Source: Rudaea sp. 3F27F6
Lineage (GTDB): Bacteria > Pseudomonadota > Gammaproteobacteria > Xanthomonadales > Rhodanobacteraceae
NCBI RefSeq assembly: GCF_005503555.1
Contig: NZ_SCNG01000004.1
Coordinates: 186,001 to 250,000 of the forward strand
Direction of reading: 5' to 3'
Length of the DNA stretch: 64,000 bases
Both the position numbers and the translations under genes were made by a program. The notes under the pieces are model-generated. The model was given only the letters and a program-made list of their open reading frames with translations, was not told the origin of the DNA and did not search any database. This document shows, piece by piece, positions 1 through 7,482 of the stretch (the stretch's first letter is position 1; each line of letters begins with the position of its first letter).

Positions 1-468
1 GTTCTCGCTGATCACCGCGCGCTGCGGCGACAGGCCGTTGTAGTTGCCGTACTGCTGGTCGCCGAGCGGCACGCCGTCGAGCGTGTAGCCGAGCTGCTGG
101 GTCGAGAAGCCGTGAATGAACAGCAGCGTGTTCTGCTCGTTGTTGCCCCACGGATCGGCGGTCTGATAGAGCACGCCAGGCAGCGTCTGGATCGCCTTGA
201 GCGGGCTCGCACCGGGCTGGATTTTCTGGATCTCGGCGCCGCTCAACGACACGGCCGAGCGCGTCGAGTTTTTAGCGCTGACGACGACCGAATCGAGCTG
301 GTTCGCGCCGTCGGCTGAGGCCGCGGCGACGTCCGCCGCATCGGCAGGGGCGGCCGCCGTTTCGGCAGCGCCGGCCTGCATCGCGACGAGCGCGCAGAAC
401 ACGGCCGCCGACAACACGCACACTCGCTGACCTCGCGCGCTCGCGCGCGATGAATTCGTTTTCAACAT
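1..468 (-). CDS. TonB-dependent receptor, N-terminal part (gene cut by the window edge)
   Basis: Reading the minus strand from an ATG at 468 gives 156 codons open to base 1, so the gene continues outside the window. The product begins with a signal peptide (MLKTNSSRAS, then a hydrophobic stretch ending near AGAAE), an Ala-rich linker, then a TonB-box-like QLDSVVVSAKN and a plug domain (GAEIQKIQPG, QTLPGVLYQT, FIHGFSTQQLGYTLDGVPLG). That order is standard for outer-membrane TonB-dependent transporters. The plug motifs GVLYQT and LDGVPLG are clear. The ligand cannot be told from the plug alone. It is divergent from dinB, with 227 bases between the two starts. Confidence 0.88.
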   Translation of the reverse strand, partial: MLKTNSSRASARGQRVCVLSAAVFCALVAMQAGAAETAAAPADAADVAAASADGANQLDSVVVSAKNSTRSAVSLSGAEIQKIQPGASPLKAIQTLPGVLYQTADPWGNNEQNTLLFIHGFSTQQLGYTLDGVPLGDQQYGNYNGLSPQRAVISEN

Positions 469-695
469 GGAAGATTCCTCTTGGCGTAGCCGTTACGAAG
501 GCGCGCGGCAAATCCGGCATGCCGCGCCGCACCATCGGGCGAATCGTAGGCAGGCTCTGTGTCAGAGCGATTGCAGGTGCAAGGCAGATGCGGACTCGGA
601 CGAGATCGCGCACGGCGACGCGATGCCGCCGTTCGATCTTCGCCGCCGCGCTGCGCCCGTGTTCAGCGGTATGCGTCCTCGCGCAAAATAGGCGC

Positions 696-1766
696 GTGAG
701 AAAAATCGTCCACATCGACATGGACGCGTTCTATGCCTCGGTCGAACAGCGCGACGACGCAAGCCTGCGCGGCAAGCCGGTCGTCGTCGCCTGGCGCGGC
801 GCGCGTTCGGTGGTCTGCGCCGCATCGTACGAGGCGCGCAAGTTCGGCGTGCGCTCGGCGATGCCGGCGCTGCGTGCGGCGCGGCTGTGCCCGCACGCGA
901 TCTTCGTGCCACCCGATTTCAGCCGCTACCGCTCCGTCTCCAAGCAGGTGCGCGAGATTTTCTTCAAGCACACCGACCTCGTCGAACCGCTGTCGCTCGA
1001 CGAGGCGTATCTCGACGTGACCGAACCGAAAACGGATTTTTCTTCCGCGACCGCGATCGCCAAGGCGATTCGCGCGGAGATTTTCGAGACGACGCAATTG
1101 ACCGCCTCGGCCGGCGTCGCGCCGAACAAGTTTCTCGCCAAGATCGCCTCCGACTGGCGCAAGCCGAACGGCCTGTTCGTGATCAAGCCGGAACAGGCCG
1201 AAGCGTTTCTCGCGCCGCTCGACGTCGGCAAGATTCCGGGCGTCGGCAAAGTGATGAACGCGAAACTCGAATCGCTCGGCGTGCACACCTGCGCCGACTT
1301 GCGCGCGTTCGACCTGCGCGAACTCGAACGCCGCTTCGGCCGCTACGGCGTGCGCCTGCGCGAACTGAGTCTCGGCATCGACGAGCGCCGCGTGAATCCC
1401 GACCAGAGCGTGCATTCGATCTCGAGCGAAGACACGTTCGCCCACGACGTGCTGCTCAGCGAAATCGAACCGATGATCCGCGAACTCGCGGCAAGAACCT
1501 GGACGGCGACGCGCAAGACCGATCGCGTCGGTCGCACCGTCGTGCTGAAACTGAAGACCGCGGATTTCCACATCATCACGCGCAGCCATACTCCGCCCGC
1601 GCCGCCGCAAACTGAAGAGGCCTTCGTCGCACTCGCGGTCGGCCTGCGCGAACGCGTCGATCTGCCGCCGCGCACGCGCTACCGCCTGGTCGGCGTGGGC
1701 CTCGCCAATTTCCGCGACGAACACGAGTTGCCGCCGCAGGCCGAACTGTTCGACGAATCGGCATAG
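696..1766 (+). CDS. dinB: DNA polymerase IV (Y-family translesion polymerase)
   Basis: Y-family error-prone polymerase of 356 aa that extends past lesions during SOS or stress replication. The GTG at 696 is chosen because it gives the canonical N-terminus MRKIVHIDMDAFYASVEQ; the open frame reaches further upstream but that part has no family resemblance. Metal ligands D8 and the SLDEAYLD motif (D102, E103) are present, followed by a helix-hairpin-helix/thumb region (IPGVGKVMNAKLESLG) and a little-finger domain ending at ELFDESA. No LexA box was recognised just upstream, so regulation is unclear. Length and motifs match DinB. Confidence 0.95.
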   Translation: MRKIVHIDMDAFYASVEQRDDASLRGKPVVVAWRGARSVVCAASYEARKFGVRSAMPALRAARLCPHAIFVPPDFSRYRSVSKQVREIFFKHTDLVEPLSLDEAYLDVTEPKTDFSSATAIAKAIRAEIFETTQLTASAGVAPNKFLAKIASDWRKPNGLFVIKPEQAEAFLAPLDVGKIPGVGKVMNAKLESLGVHTCADLRAFDLRELERRFGRYGVRLRELSLGIDERRVNPDQSVHSISSEDTFAHDVLLSEIEPMIRELAARTWTATRKTDRVGRTVVLKLKTADFHIITRSHTPPAPPQTEEAFVALAVGLRERVDLPPRTRYRLVGVGLANFRDEHELPPQAELFDESA

Positions 1767-2085
1767 TCCGCATGCGCGCCCGTCGTGCGCCGCCATCGAG
1801 GCGCACGCAAATCGGCAATGAAACTGGACGAAGTATAAATGTGGATTCTTCGTGAATTCAGGCGATGCTAACGGCATTGCGGCCGCGAAATCGCTAGTCT
1901 GACTGCGCCGAACGACACCACCGCCGTCCCGGAGTCGCAAGGCAATCGTCGCGCCGATGCGGTAATCAGGCACCGGCCGATCGAGAGGCGGACCGGCGAG
2001 CTCGCGCCGGTCCGGCAGCACCTCGCTGTCGACCTTGCCGACGCCTCGGCGCGACGACTTCCTCCCCATTCCCGAGGTTCATATT
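1767..2085. other. Gene-free stretch with hairpins between dinB and the next gene
   Basis: No convincing ORF. It holds a hairpin after dinB (stem 1784-1791 with 1800-1807, no T tract) and a second 9-bp perfect stem (1990-1998 with 2005-2013, loop AGCTCG) about 75 bases before the next start. The second lies in what is probably the 5' leader of the downstream secreted protein gene. Confidence 0.5.
1784..1807 (+). terminator. Possible dinB terminator hairpin
   Basis: CGTGCGCC (1784-1791) pairs with GGCGCACG (1800-1807) around an 8-base loop, 17 bases after the dinB stop. There is no following T run, so termination is only suggested. Confidence 0.35.
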
Positions 2086-2664
2086 ATGAAAACAAAACTG
2101 CTCTCCCTGCCGATCGCGCTGTCCGTCGTCATGGTCGGACAAACTTCCGCACAGACCGCAACGGCGGCCGCCGTGCCCGCAGCGGTAACGACCGCGGCCA
2201 CCACCGCCCAGGCTGCCTGTACCCAGGTGCAGGCGGACGAACTGCAGCATCGGATCAATGTCACGCTCGGCAACGCCAGCGCCGTCTCCTCGTCGCAGAC
2301 GACACTCGAAGCCGACCGCGCCACGCTGCGCACCGCCGAACAGGCCCTGCACACGGCGATCCAGGCGTATCTCTCTGCGGACGAAACCACGCTGAAGAAC
2401 GCGCACACTCAGTTGCAGGACGACTTCGTCCAGCTCAAGGCCGATGTGACCGCGGGCAACAGCGGCAATCTCAGCGCCGACCAGACCAAGATCACCACCG
2501 ACGCGGCGGCGCTGCAGGCGGCCGAAGCGCAACTCGGCGCCGATCACCTCGCGCTGGCCAACGCCAATGCCCTGCCGCGTTGCGGTGGTCCCGGCGGCCC
2601 GGGCGGACCCGGCGGCTTCCACCACGGCGGCGAGCATCGCGACGGCCGCGGCGGCGGACGTTGA
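2086..2664 (+). CDS. Secreted helical protein with Gly/His-rich tail, function unknown
   Basis: 192-aa product. The ATG at 2086 is preferred over the longer frame because a clean signal peptide follows (MKTKLLSLPIALSVVMVGQTSAQ, cleavage near SAQ-T). The mature part is Ala/Thr/Gln-rich and predicted helical or coiled-coil, with regular heptad-like stretches such as DELQHRINVTLGNASAV and QTTLEADRATLRTAEQ. The last 30 residues are a Gly/Pro/His/Arg tail (CGGPGGPGGPGG, then FHHGGEHRDGRGGGR), which could bind metal or nucleic acid. Only two cysteines are present, one at the start of the mature region and one at the tail. It resembles small periplasmic coiled-coil proteins in size, but no family was recognised. 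It stands alone between convergent and divergent neighbours. Confidence 0.75.
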   Translation: MKTKLLSLPIALSVVMVGQTSAQTATAAAVPAAVTTAATTAQAACTQVQADELQHRINVTLGNASAVSSSQTTLEADRATLRTAEQALHTAIQAYLSADETTLKNAHTQLQDDFVQLKADVTAGNSGNLSADQTKITTDAAALQAAEAQLGADHLALANANALPRCGGPGGPGGPGGFHHGGEHRDGRGGGR

Positions 2665-2715
2665 AATCCGCTTGCTCTTGCATAGAACGGAGCGGGCGCA
2701 AGGCCCGCTCCGCAT

Positions 2716-3876
2716 TCATTCGATGATGTGCGGAACGAAGCGCGCGGTGTCGCGCGTGATCAGCGTCGCGTCCTCGCGGATGCCGATGCCCGACGGCCGA
2801 TCGGCCACGACCCAACTGCCGATCAGCGGATAACCGCCGGAAAAGTGCGGCAGCGGGTGCACGGCCTGGCGGATCGTCGGCGCATCGTCGTACGGACCTT
2901 CGCTTGCATCGACAGAACCGTCGGCGAGATGCAATTCGATGTTCGCGCCTTCGCGCGAGAAGTACGGCTTGCGCACCCAGCCGGCGGACAGCGGCGCGGG
3001 GGCCTCGTCCTCGAAGAATGCCGGCAACAAATTCGGATGGCCCTCGTGACGCTGCCAGAGCAAAGGCAGGATGCCCTTGTTCGACAGGATCGCCTTCCAC
3101 GGCGGCTCGATCAGATGGATGCCCGAGGTCGGCAACGCCTTGCCGAATTCTTCAGCGAACATGAATTCGAGCGGATAGAGTTTGAACAGCGTGCCGATCA
3201 CATAGTCGTCGGTGTCGGTGAAGCGCCCGTCTTCGGACAAGCCGATGTCTTCGACCGCGATCGAGTTCGTCGCGATGCCGGCCTGCTCGGCGCAATCGCG
3301 CAGATAGGTGATCGTGGCTTGGTCTTCGACCGATTCGCGCACGGCGGAAAAATAGAACGGTCGCGGCAGGCGCTTGGCGATGACGCCGAAGGCCTCGATG
3401 AGATTTTCCTGGATCAGGTTGTACTGGTCGGTGTGCGCCGGCAACACGCCGCGCTTGCGCTGTTCTTCGAACCAGTGCCACTGAAAGAACGCCGCTTCGT
3501 AGAGCGAGGTCGGCGTGTCGTAGTTGAACTCGTAGAGCTTCGCCGGGCCCGCGCCGTCGTAGGCGAGATCCATGCGGCCGTAAACATGCGGGGCGGCGCT
3601 GCGCCAGGAATCGGCGATCCAGTTCCAGTAGGGTTCGGGGATCGCAAGCCGTTTCAGCAGCGCTTCGTCGCGCACGCATTCGGCGACCAGATCCATCGCC
3701 ATCTCGTGCAGCTCGCCGGTCGGCGCTTCGAGATCGCGCTCGATTTCTTCGAGCGTGAACGCGTAGTAGGCGCGCTCGTCCCAATACGTGTCGCCGGCGA
3801 TCGTGTGGAAACGAAAGCCGAGCGCTTCGGCGCTCGCGCGCCAGTCCGGGCGCTCGGCGATCTCGACGCGGCGCAT
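2716..3876 (-). CDS. yjfC: Glutathionylspermidine synthase-like ATP-grasp protein (YjfC/YgiC type)
   Basis: 386-aa ATP-grasp enzyme of the glutathionylspermidine synthase C-terminal-like family, the family of E. coli YjfC and YgiC. It has no N-terminal amidase domain, so the true substrate is unknown; an amide bond-forming ATP-dependent ligation is inferred. Visible family landmarks are YDGAGPAKLYEFNYDTPTS, PPWKAILSNKGILPLLW, GWVRKPYFSREGANIEL and SGGYPLIGSWVVAD near the C-terminus. The start at 3876 has an upstream GGAGGCTGACCG ribosome site and lies 3 bases after the stop of the preceding DUF1190 gene. It is the last gene of a six-gene operon in the order of E. coli yjfIJKLMC. Confidence 0.9.
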   Translation of the reverse strand: MRRVEIAERPDWRASAEALGFRFHTIAGDTYWDERAYYAFTLEEIERDLEAPTGELHEMAMDLVAECVRDEALLKRLAIPEPYWNWIADSWRSAAPHVYGRMDLAYDGAGPAKLYEFNYDTPTSLYEAAFFQWHWFEEQRKRGVLPAHTDQYNLIQENLIEAFGVIAKRLPRPFYFSAVRESVEDQATITYLRDCAEQAGIATNSIAVEDIGLSEDGRFTDTDDYVIGTLFKLYPLEFMFAEEFGKALPTSGIHLIEPPWKAILSNKGILPLLWQRHEGHPNLLPAFFEDEAPAPLSAGWVRKPYFSREGANIELHLADGSVDASEGPYDDAPTIRQAVHPLPHFSGGYPLIGSWVVADRPSGIGIREDATLITRDTARFVPHIIE

Positions 3877-3879
3877 CGG

Positions 3880-4482
3880 TCAGCCTCCGGATGAACCGCC
3901 GCGCGCGCTGGTGCTCGTACCGCCCCAGCCGCTGCGCGCCGCGGCGACCGAACCGAAGCCCGAACGCGAGACGGTGACGGCGCGGTTCGGCGTGATGTCG
4001 ACCGAACGATACGAACGCGCAGTGGAGCTACCGCTCGAACCGTAGCTGCCGGAGTAACCGCCGCTGCTGCCGTAGCCGTCGCGGCGATCGTCGAACTGCG
4101 CGTACTGACCCGAGCGCAGGCGGTAGACCGGCGAGGCGTCGAAATAGCTCGGCCGTCCCGGCGAAAGCATTTGCGAAATCAGGAAGCCGGTCATCAGCGG
4201 CGACCAGAAGCCCGACTCGTTGGAGCGCTCGCGGCAGAGTTCGCCGAACTCGGCGATGCACTCTTCCTTGGTCTTGAACTTCGGCGCGTTCGCGACGTTG
4301 GCCTTCTCCGCGCCGTCGTGCGCGCGCTGGCAGACGTCGGCCGCGTTGCCGTCGGCAGTGCAGGCCGCGACGTCGGTGTAGAAGCCCTTGCGCATCTGGT
4401 CATCGGGGGTGTTGTCGCAGCCGGCGACGAGCAGCGGCGCGGGCGCCATCAAGACCAGGGTCAAGGCACGGGAACGTTTCAT
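3880..4482 (-). CDS. yjfM: DUF1190 lipoprotein-like protein (YjfM/YgiB type)
   Basis: 200-aa protein; the ATG at 4482 follows GAAGGAAGACACG, a good ribosome site, and begins MKRSRALTLVLMAPAPLLVAGC, a lipoprotein signal with a LVAGC lipobox. The DUF1190 core has conserved FYTDVAACTADG, CQRAHDGAEKANVANAP and FKTKEECIAEFGELC cysteine motifs, then SGFWSPLMTGFLISQML. The C-terminus is a Gly/Ser-rich low-complexity tail. Genes of this family sit beside the YjfC-like ATP-grasp gene in many proteobacteria, as here (3-base gap). Function is unknown; a cell-envelope location is inferred from the signal. Confidence 0.88.
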   Translation of the reverse strand: MKRSRALTLVLMAPAPLLVAGCDNTPDDQMRKGFYTDVAACTADGNAADVCQRAHDGAEKANVANAPKFKTKEECIAEFGELCRERSNESGFWSPLMTGFLISQMLSPGRPSYFDASPVYRLRSGQYAQFDDRRDGYGSSGGYSGSYGSSGSSTARSYRSVDITPNRAVTVSRSGFGSVAAARSGWGGTSTSARGGSSGG

Positions 4483-4531
4483 CGTGTCTTCCTTCAGATT
4501 GCTATGTCTAACGAGAGCGGGAGATCGAACT

Positions 4532-4606
4532 GCGCAGAACACGGCGGGAAAAACACCAGACCGGATCGCGGTCTTGGCTTTTCTGCGCGTGCCGGATGTT
4601 CTGCGC
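4532..4606. repeat. Inverted repeat in the yjfL-yjfM gap
   Basis: GCGCAGAACA (4532-4541) is the exact reverse complement of TGTTCTGCGC (4597-4606). A further partial copy TTCTGCGCG lies at 4580-4588. It is in the longest gap (151 bases) inside the operon and could form an mRNA hairpin that sets the relative output of the two halves. Confidence 0.5.
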
Positions 4607-4633
4607 GGTTCAGTCTGGTTCCGTCCGTCGTGT

Positions 4634-5047
4634 TCAGTACGTCATGCTCGCCGCGTTGAGAATGCCGACGCCGATCGACAGGCCGGCGAGGAAAATCGCG
4701 GGCGCGCGTTCGTTGTTGGTGATCTCCTCTGAGATGCGCGGCAGAAACCAGTGCACGGCGAAGAACGTCAGCGTCTGCACGACGAGCGCGACCACGCTCC
4801 AGACGAGGCAGTCGAACCAGCTCACCGACTGCGCGATGGCGGTCGCCACTGGAATGATGAAGCCGAGCAGGCCGCCGACGAATGAAATCGCGGCGGCTTC
4901 GTTGTTCTCGCGGATCAGGCGTATTTCGTCGTGCGGCGTCACGCGCAGGTAGACGAAGATGAAGACGCCAGCCATCAGGATCGCAAGACCGAAATAGGCA
5001 AGAAACGCGGGCAGCGTGCTCAGCGAGCGGAAGACATCGGACGACAT
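4634..5047 (-). CDS. yjfL: DUF350 membrane protein (YjfL type)
   Basis: 137-aa inner-membrane protein with about four hydrophobic segments (FLAYFGLAILMAGVFIFVYL, AAAISFVGGLLGFIIPVAT, CLVWSVVALVVQTLTFFAV, PAIFLAGLSIGVGILNAAS). The conserved acidic patch DEIRLIRENNEAAAISF is typical of DUF350. The start at 5047 has AAGGAG eight bases upstream and lies 11 bases after the DUF2491 stop. E. coli YjfL occupies the same operon position. Its biochemical role is not established. Confidence 0.9.
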   Translation of the reverse strand: MSSDVFRSLSTLPAFLAYFGLAILMAGVFIFVYLRVTPHDEIRLIRENNEAAAISFVGGLLGFIIPVATAIAQSVSWFDCLVWSVVALVVQTLTFFAVHWFLPRISEEITNNERAPAIFLAGLSIGVGILNAASMTY

Positions 5048-5058
5048 GACTCACTCCT

Positions 5059-5682
5059 TCAGGTGATCTCGAATTCTGCGGTCGACAACGCGATGCCGAC
5101 CGCCTGGCTGATGACGAAATCCTCGGGCCCGGAATCCTCGCCGGCGACGAGCAGCAGTTCGTTGCGCTGCATGCCCGGCAGTTCGCGCGAATAGAGCATC
5201 GAATACAGGGTCAGATCGTATTCGGGCGTGTCGAGGTCTTTCTTGTAGATGCGCTCTTCGAGCGGCACCGGCTGCGCCATGCCCTCGCCTTCGCCCCAGA
5301 CGCGCGTATAGCTGCGCTCACCGAGCGTGTAGTCGGGCAGGCGGCCCGAGGTGACCCAGCGCTCGAACGCGTCCTTGCTCGAAGGATTGATCGACTCGGC
5401 ATAGACGAACAGATTGACGTCGCCCGGCGCACCGTCGACCGTCGCGATCTGCAGAAACGCATCGTCGGTCAAATACAGGCGGTAGAGGCGACTGCCTGCG
5501 CCGAGGTCGATGTCGCCGATCGCCTCGATCGTTTGCGGACTCGACGGCCAGTCGAAATTGAACGCGTCGGCACCGAGCTTGGCGAGCAGGTCGTCGAAGC
5601 TCACCGCGCCGCGCAGGCGCGCGCCATAGGGCAAGGTCGTGCCCGGTTTCGCGCCGTTTTGTTTGTTGCCGAACCAATCCAT
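5059..5682 (-). CDS. yjfK: DUF2491 family protein (YjfK type)
   Basis: 207-aa soluble protein of the DUF2491/YjfK family. The ATG at 5682 (MDWFGNKQNG) is preferred to the GTG nine bases upstream because GAGGGTGG then sits at normal spacing. Recognisable stretches are YLTDDAFLQI, FVYAESINPSS, YTRVWGEGEG and VAGEDSGPEDFVIS. No signal peptide or membrane segment. It follows the PspA gene in the same operon, as in E. coli; function unknown. Confidence 0.87.
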   Translation of the reverse strand: MDWFGNKQNGAKPGTTLPYGARLRGAVSFDDLLAKLGADAFNFDWPSSPQTIEAIGDIDLGAGSRLYRLYLTDDAFLQIATVDGAPGDVNLFVYAESINPSSKDAFERWVTSGRLPDYTLGERSYTRVWGEGEGMAQPVPLEERIYKKDLDTPEYDLTLYSMLYSRELPGMQRNELLLVAGEDSGPEDFVISQAVGIALSTAEFEIT

Positions 5683-5718
5683 CGCAACCACCCTCGCTAT
5701 TTGTATCGACGCTCTGCG

Positions 5719-5748
5719 CCGTCATTCCCGCGCGGGCGGGAATGACGG
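5719..5748. repeat. REP-like palindrome between yjfJ and yjfK
   Basis: A 13-bp perfect stem, CCGTCATTCCCGC (5719-5731) with GCGGGAATGACGG (5736-5748), around the loop GCGG. The GTCATTCC core is the hallmark of a very common dispersed repeat in this bacterial group. Its place in an operon gap suggests an mRNA-stabilising or attenuating hairpin. Confidence 0.75.
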
Positions 5749-5770
5749 CATTATCGGTTTGCCGCAGCGA

Positions 5771-6541
5771 TCAGCTGGTTTTTACCTGCTCTGCGGGCAC
5801 GGCCTGCGCCGGCGTCGCCACGGGCGCGCCCAACTGCGCAGGCGGTTCCACCGTCGCAGTCACTTTCTGGTAGCGCGCGAGCACGTCGTCCGCACTGACG
5901 CTGCCGGAAACCAGGCCCGCCTTGGCCAGACGCGTTTCCAGGTCGCCGTCGCCGTCGCTCTTGGCGAGCGTCTCGGCCGCTTCGATCTGCGCACCGCGTT
6001 CGAGCTGCTGAGCCTTGACCCGCTCGAGCGAATCGAGCGCGGTGCGCAGCTTGGCGTTCTGACCGCTGTGGCGCGCGGCGATCGCGGACTGCGAACGCAG
6101 CACGCTTTCGTTGACCTTGACCTGATCGACCTGCTGCTGCAAGCCGGTGATGCGGCGGTCGGCGGTCTTGATCGCGACGTGCATTTTCTCGACCGCAGCG
6201 GCGAGCGAGTCGTAGTCCTTCTGCTCGCCGGCCAGTTCGCTTTCAAGTTGGGCGACCTTGGTCGCGACGTCGCGCGCGAGGTTCTGGTCGTTGGTCGCGA
6301 GCAGGCGTGCGATGTGGCCTTCGTACTCGGCCTTCTTCGCCTGCTTGGCCTGCAGCTTGTCGCCGGCGAGTTTCTGCTGGGCCATCAGGCGCGCCAGCTC
6401 ATCCTTGGCACGCACGCTTTCGTTCTGCGCATCGCGGATCTCCTGGTCGAGGATGCGCACGGCGTTCTTGTCGACAATGGATTGGCCGGCCTCGGTCGCC
6501 GCGCCGCGGAACAGGGTGAGGATTTTTTCGAGAATATTCAT
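5771..6541 (-). CDS. yjfJ: PspA/IM30 family coiled-coil protein (YjfJ type)
   Basis: 256-aa member of the PspA/IM30 (ESCRT-III-like) membrane-remodelling family. The start MNILEKILTLFRGAATEAGQ gives the usual N-terminal amphipathic helix; AAGGAAAATCCG provides the ribosome site. The body is a long Gln/Lys/Glu-rich coiled coil (roughly residues 25-200), followed by a Pro/Ala-rich tail that is longer than in classical PspA. The operon context (yjfI-J-K-L-M-C) indicates a YjfJ paralogue rather than the phage-shock PspA. A role in membrane stress together with the DUF350 protein is inferred. Confidence 0.92.
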   Translation of the reverse strand: MNILEKILTLFRGAATEAGQSIVDKNAVRILDQEIRDAQNESVRAKDELARLMAQQKLAGDKLQAKQAKKAEYEGHIARLLATNDQNLARDVATKVAQLESELAGEQKDYDSLAAAVEKMHVAIKTADRRITGLQQQVDQVKVNESVLRSQSAIAARHSGQNAKLRTALDSLERVKAQQLERGAQIEAAETLAKSDGDGDLETRLAKAGLVSGSVSADDVLARYQKVTATVEPPAQLGAPVATPAQAVPAEQVKTS

Positions 6542-6608
6542 CGGATTTTCCTTGGCTCAGCTTTTGTGAGAAGTGCGACCCGGGAGGGTCGCTTTTTGAT
6601 TTGCGCGT

Positions 6609-7178
6609 TCACGCATGAACGCTAATGTATTCCTGCAGTGCGTGCGCAGCCTGCAAGGTATTGTCGGCCAGCGTCGTCACTTCCTCGACGATGTTGGCAA
6701 TCGGCGAGCGCGTCGAGAGTTCGCCGAACACGGTGTAGACGTCTTCGCCGTCAAGGGTCTGCAGGCCGATATTCGACAAGGGATTGAGCGGATTCAAGCG
6801 CAGGCAGGCGTCGTTGAACGCGGCGCGGTCGCGCACCTGCGAGCCGAGGCACAGCGGCGTCGAGACGAACAGTTGCTGGCCGGAAGCGGCGAGGTGGATG
6901 TCGAGATCGCCGTGCTCGGGCAGCGAAATCGCGATGGTCGGCTCAGCGCCGGCTTCCAGGCGCATGTGCAGAGGCAGATGCTCACGGGCGATGTAGGCTT
7001 CGAGCGCATCGAACAAGGTCGGGGTGGTCCAAGGGTGCGTCATGGCGGCGTAATCCTTGATGGTTACGAGTGGCGGGGAAAGCGAGGGTTCGCGCAGGGC
7101 AAGCTCCAGCTGAGCCAGCACCGAGGCATGCTCGGCGCGGACGTAGACCTGGCGCGCGACAAGGCCTTTGGCCCGCAT
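6609..7178 (-). CDS. yjfI: DUF2170 family protein with N-terminal extension (YjfI type)
   Basis: 189 aa from the first normal start codon. The DUF2170 domain occupies about residues 47-189 (THPWTTPTLFDALEAY; AISLPEHGDLDIHLAASGQQ; LNPLNPLSNIGLQTLDGEDVY). The first ~45 residues (KGLVARQVYVRAEHASVLAQ) look like a small DNA-binding helix or ribbon module. The reading frame continues upstream without stop for about 110 bases and encodes a basic, plausible sequence (SAESKRQQAFRERMRAKGL), yet holds no ATG, GTG or TTG; a rare start such as ATC is possible. It is the first gene of the yjf operon and faces a palindromic operator at 7259-7277, so autoregulation is likely. Confidence 0.8.
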   Translation of the reverse strand: MRAKGLVARQVYVRAEHASVLAQLELALREPSLSPPLVTIKDYAAMTHPWTTPTLFDALEAYIAREHLPLHMRLEAGAEPTIAISLPEHGDLDIHLAASGQQLFVSTPLCLGSQVRDRAAFNDACLRLNPLNPLSNIGLQTLDGEDVYTVFGELSTRSPIANIVEEVTTLADNTLQAAHALQEYISVHA

Positions 7179-7258
7179 TCGCTCGCGGAAGGCTTGCTGG
7201 CGCTTGGATTCTGCAGAACGGGATTTGATGATCGGCTGGGTCGTGGCGATTGTTATTA

Positions 7259-7277
7259 GTAACGTTACGTGTAACGT
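7259..7277. promoter_or_regulatory. Palindromic operator upstream of the yjfI operon
   Basis: GTAACGTTAC (7259-7268) is a perfect palindrome, overlapped by a second inverted repeat ACGTTAC-GT-GTAACGT (7262-7277). It overlaps the -10 of a candidate minus-strand promoter, TTGACG (7290-7285) with 17-base spacing to TAACGT (7267-7262). The arrangement fits a repressor site; the DUF2170 protein's N-terminal module is a candidate binder. Confidence 0.6.
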
Positions 7278-7442
7278 CGGTCGCCGTCAATATGACTTCC
7301 GACCTACTCGCCGAACGTATGGGCTGTGGAATGCAGGCGCGAAGGCGGCGCAGCACACGGCACCCGCCCCCACTTCGCGTCCGCGCAATCGCGTAGCGAG
7401 TCCGGTTTCCTACAAATCCCGGAGCGCATGCGCTATTCTCGA

Positions 7443-7456
7443 TGTAATCGTTTCCA
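7443..7456. promoter_or_regulatory. LacI-type operator at the beta-glucosidase gene
   Basis: TGTAATCGTTTCCA matches the sites near lacI at 23133-23146 and 23164-23177 in 11 and 13 of 14 positions respectively. It lies 26 bases before the beta-glucosidase ATG and just downstream of a TATTCT -10-like box (7434-7439), a position suited to repression. Confidence 0.65.
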
Positions 7457-7482
7457 ACGCAGTCAACACCAAGGATGCAGGC

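Noticed and set aside
663-2069. Long open frame antisense to dinB
   Set aside because: It overlaps dinB fully, has no family similarity and is typical of GC-rich codon shadowing.
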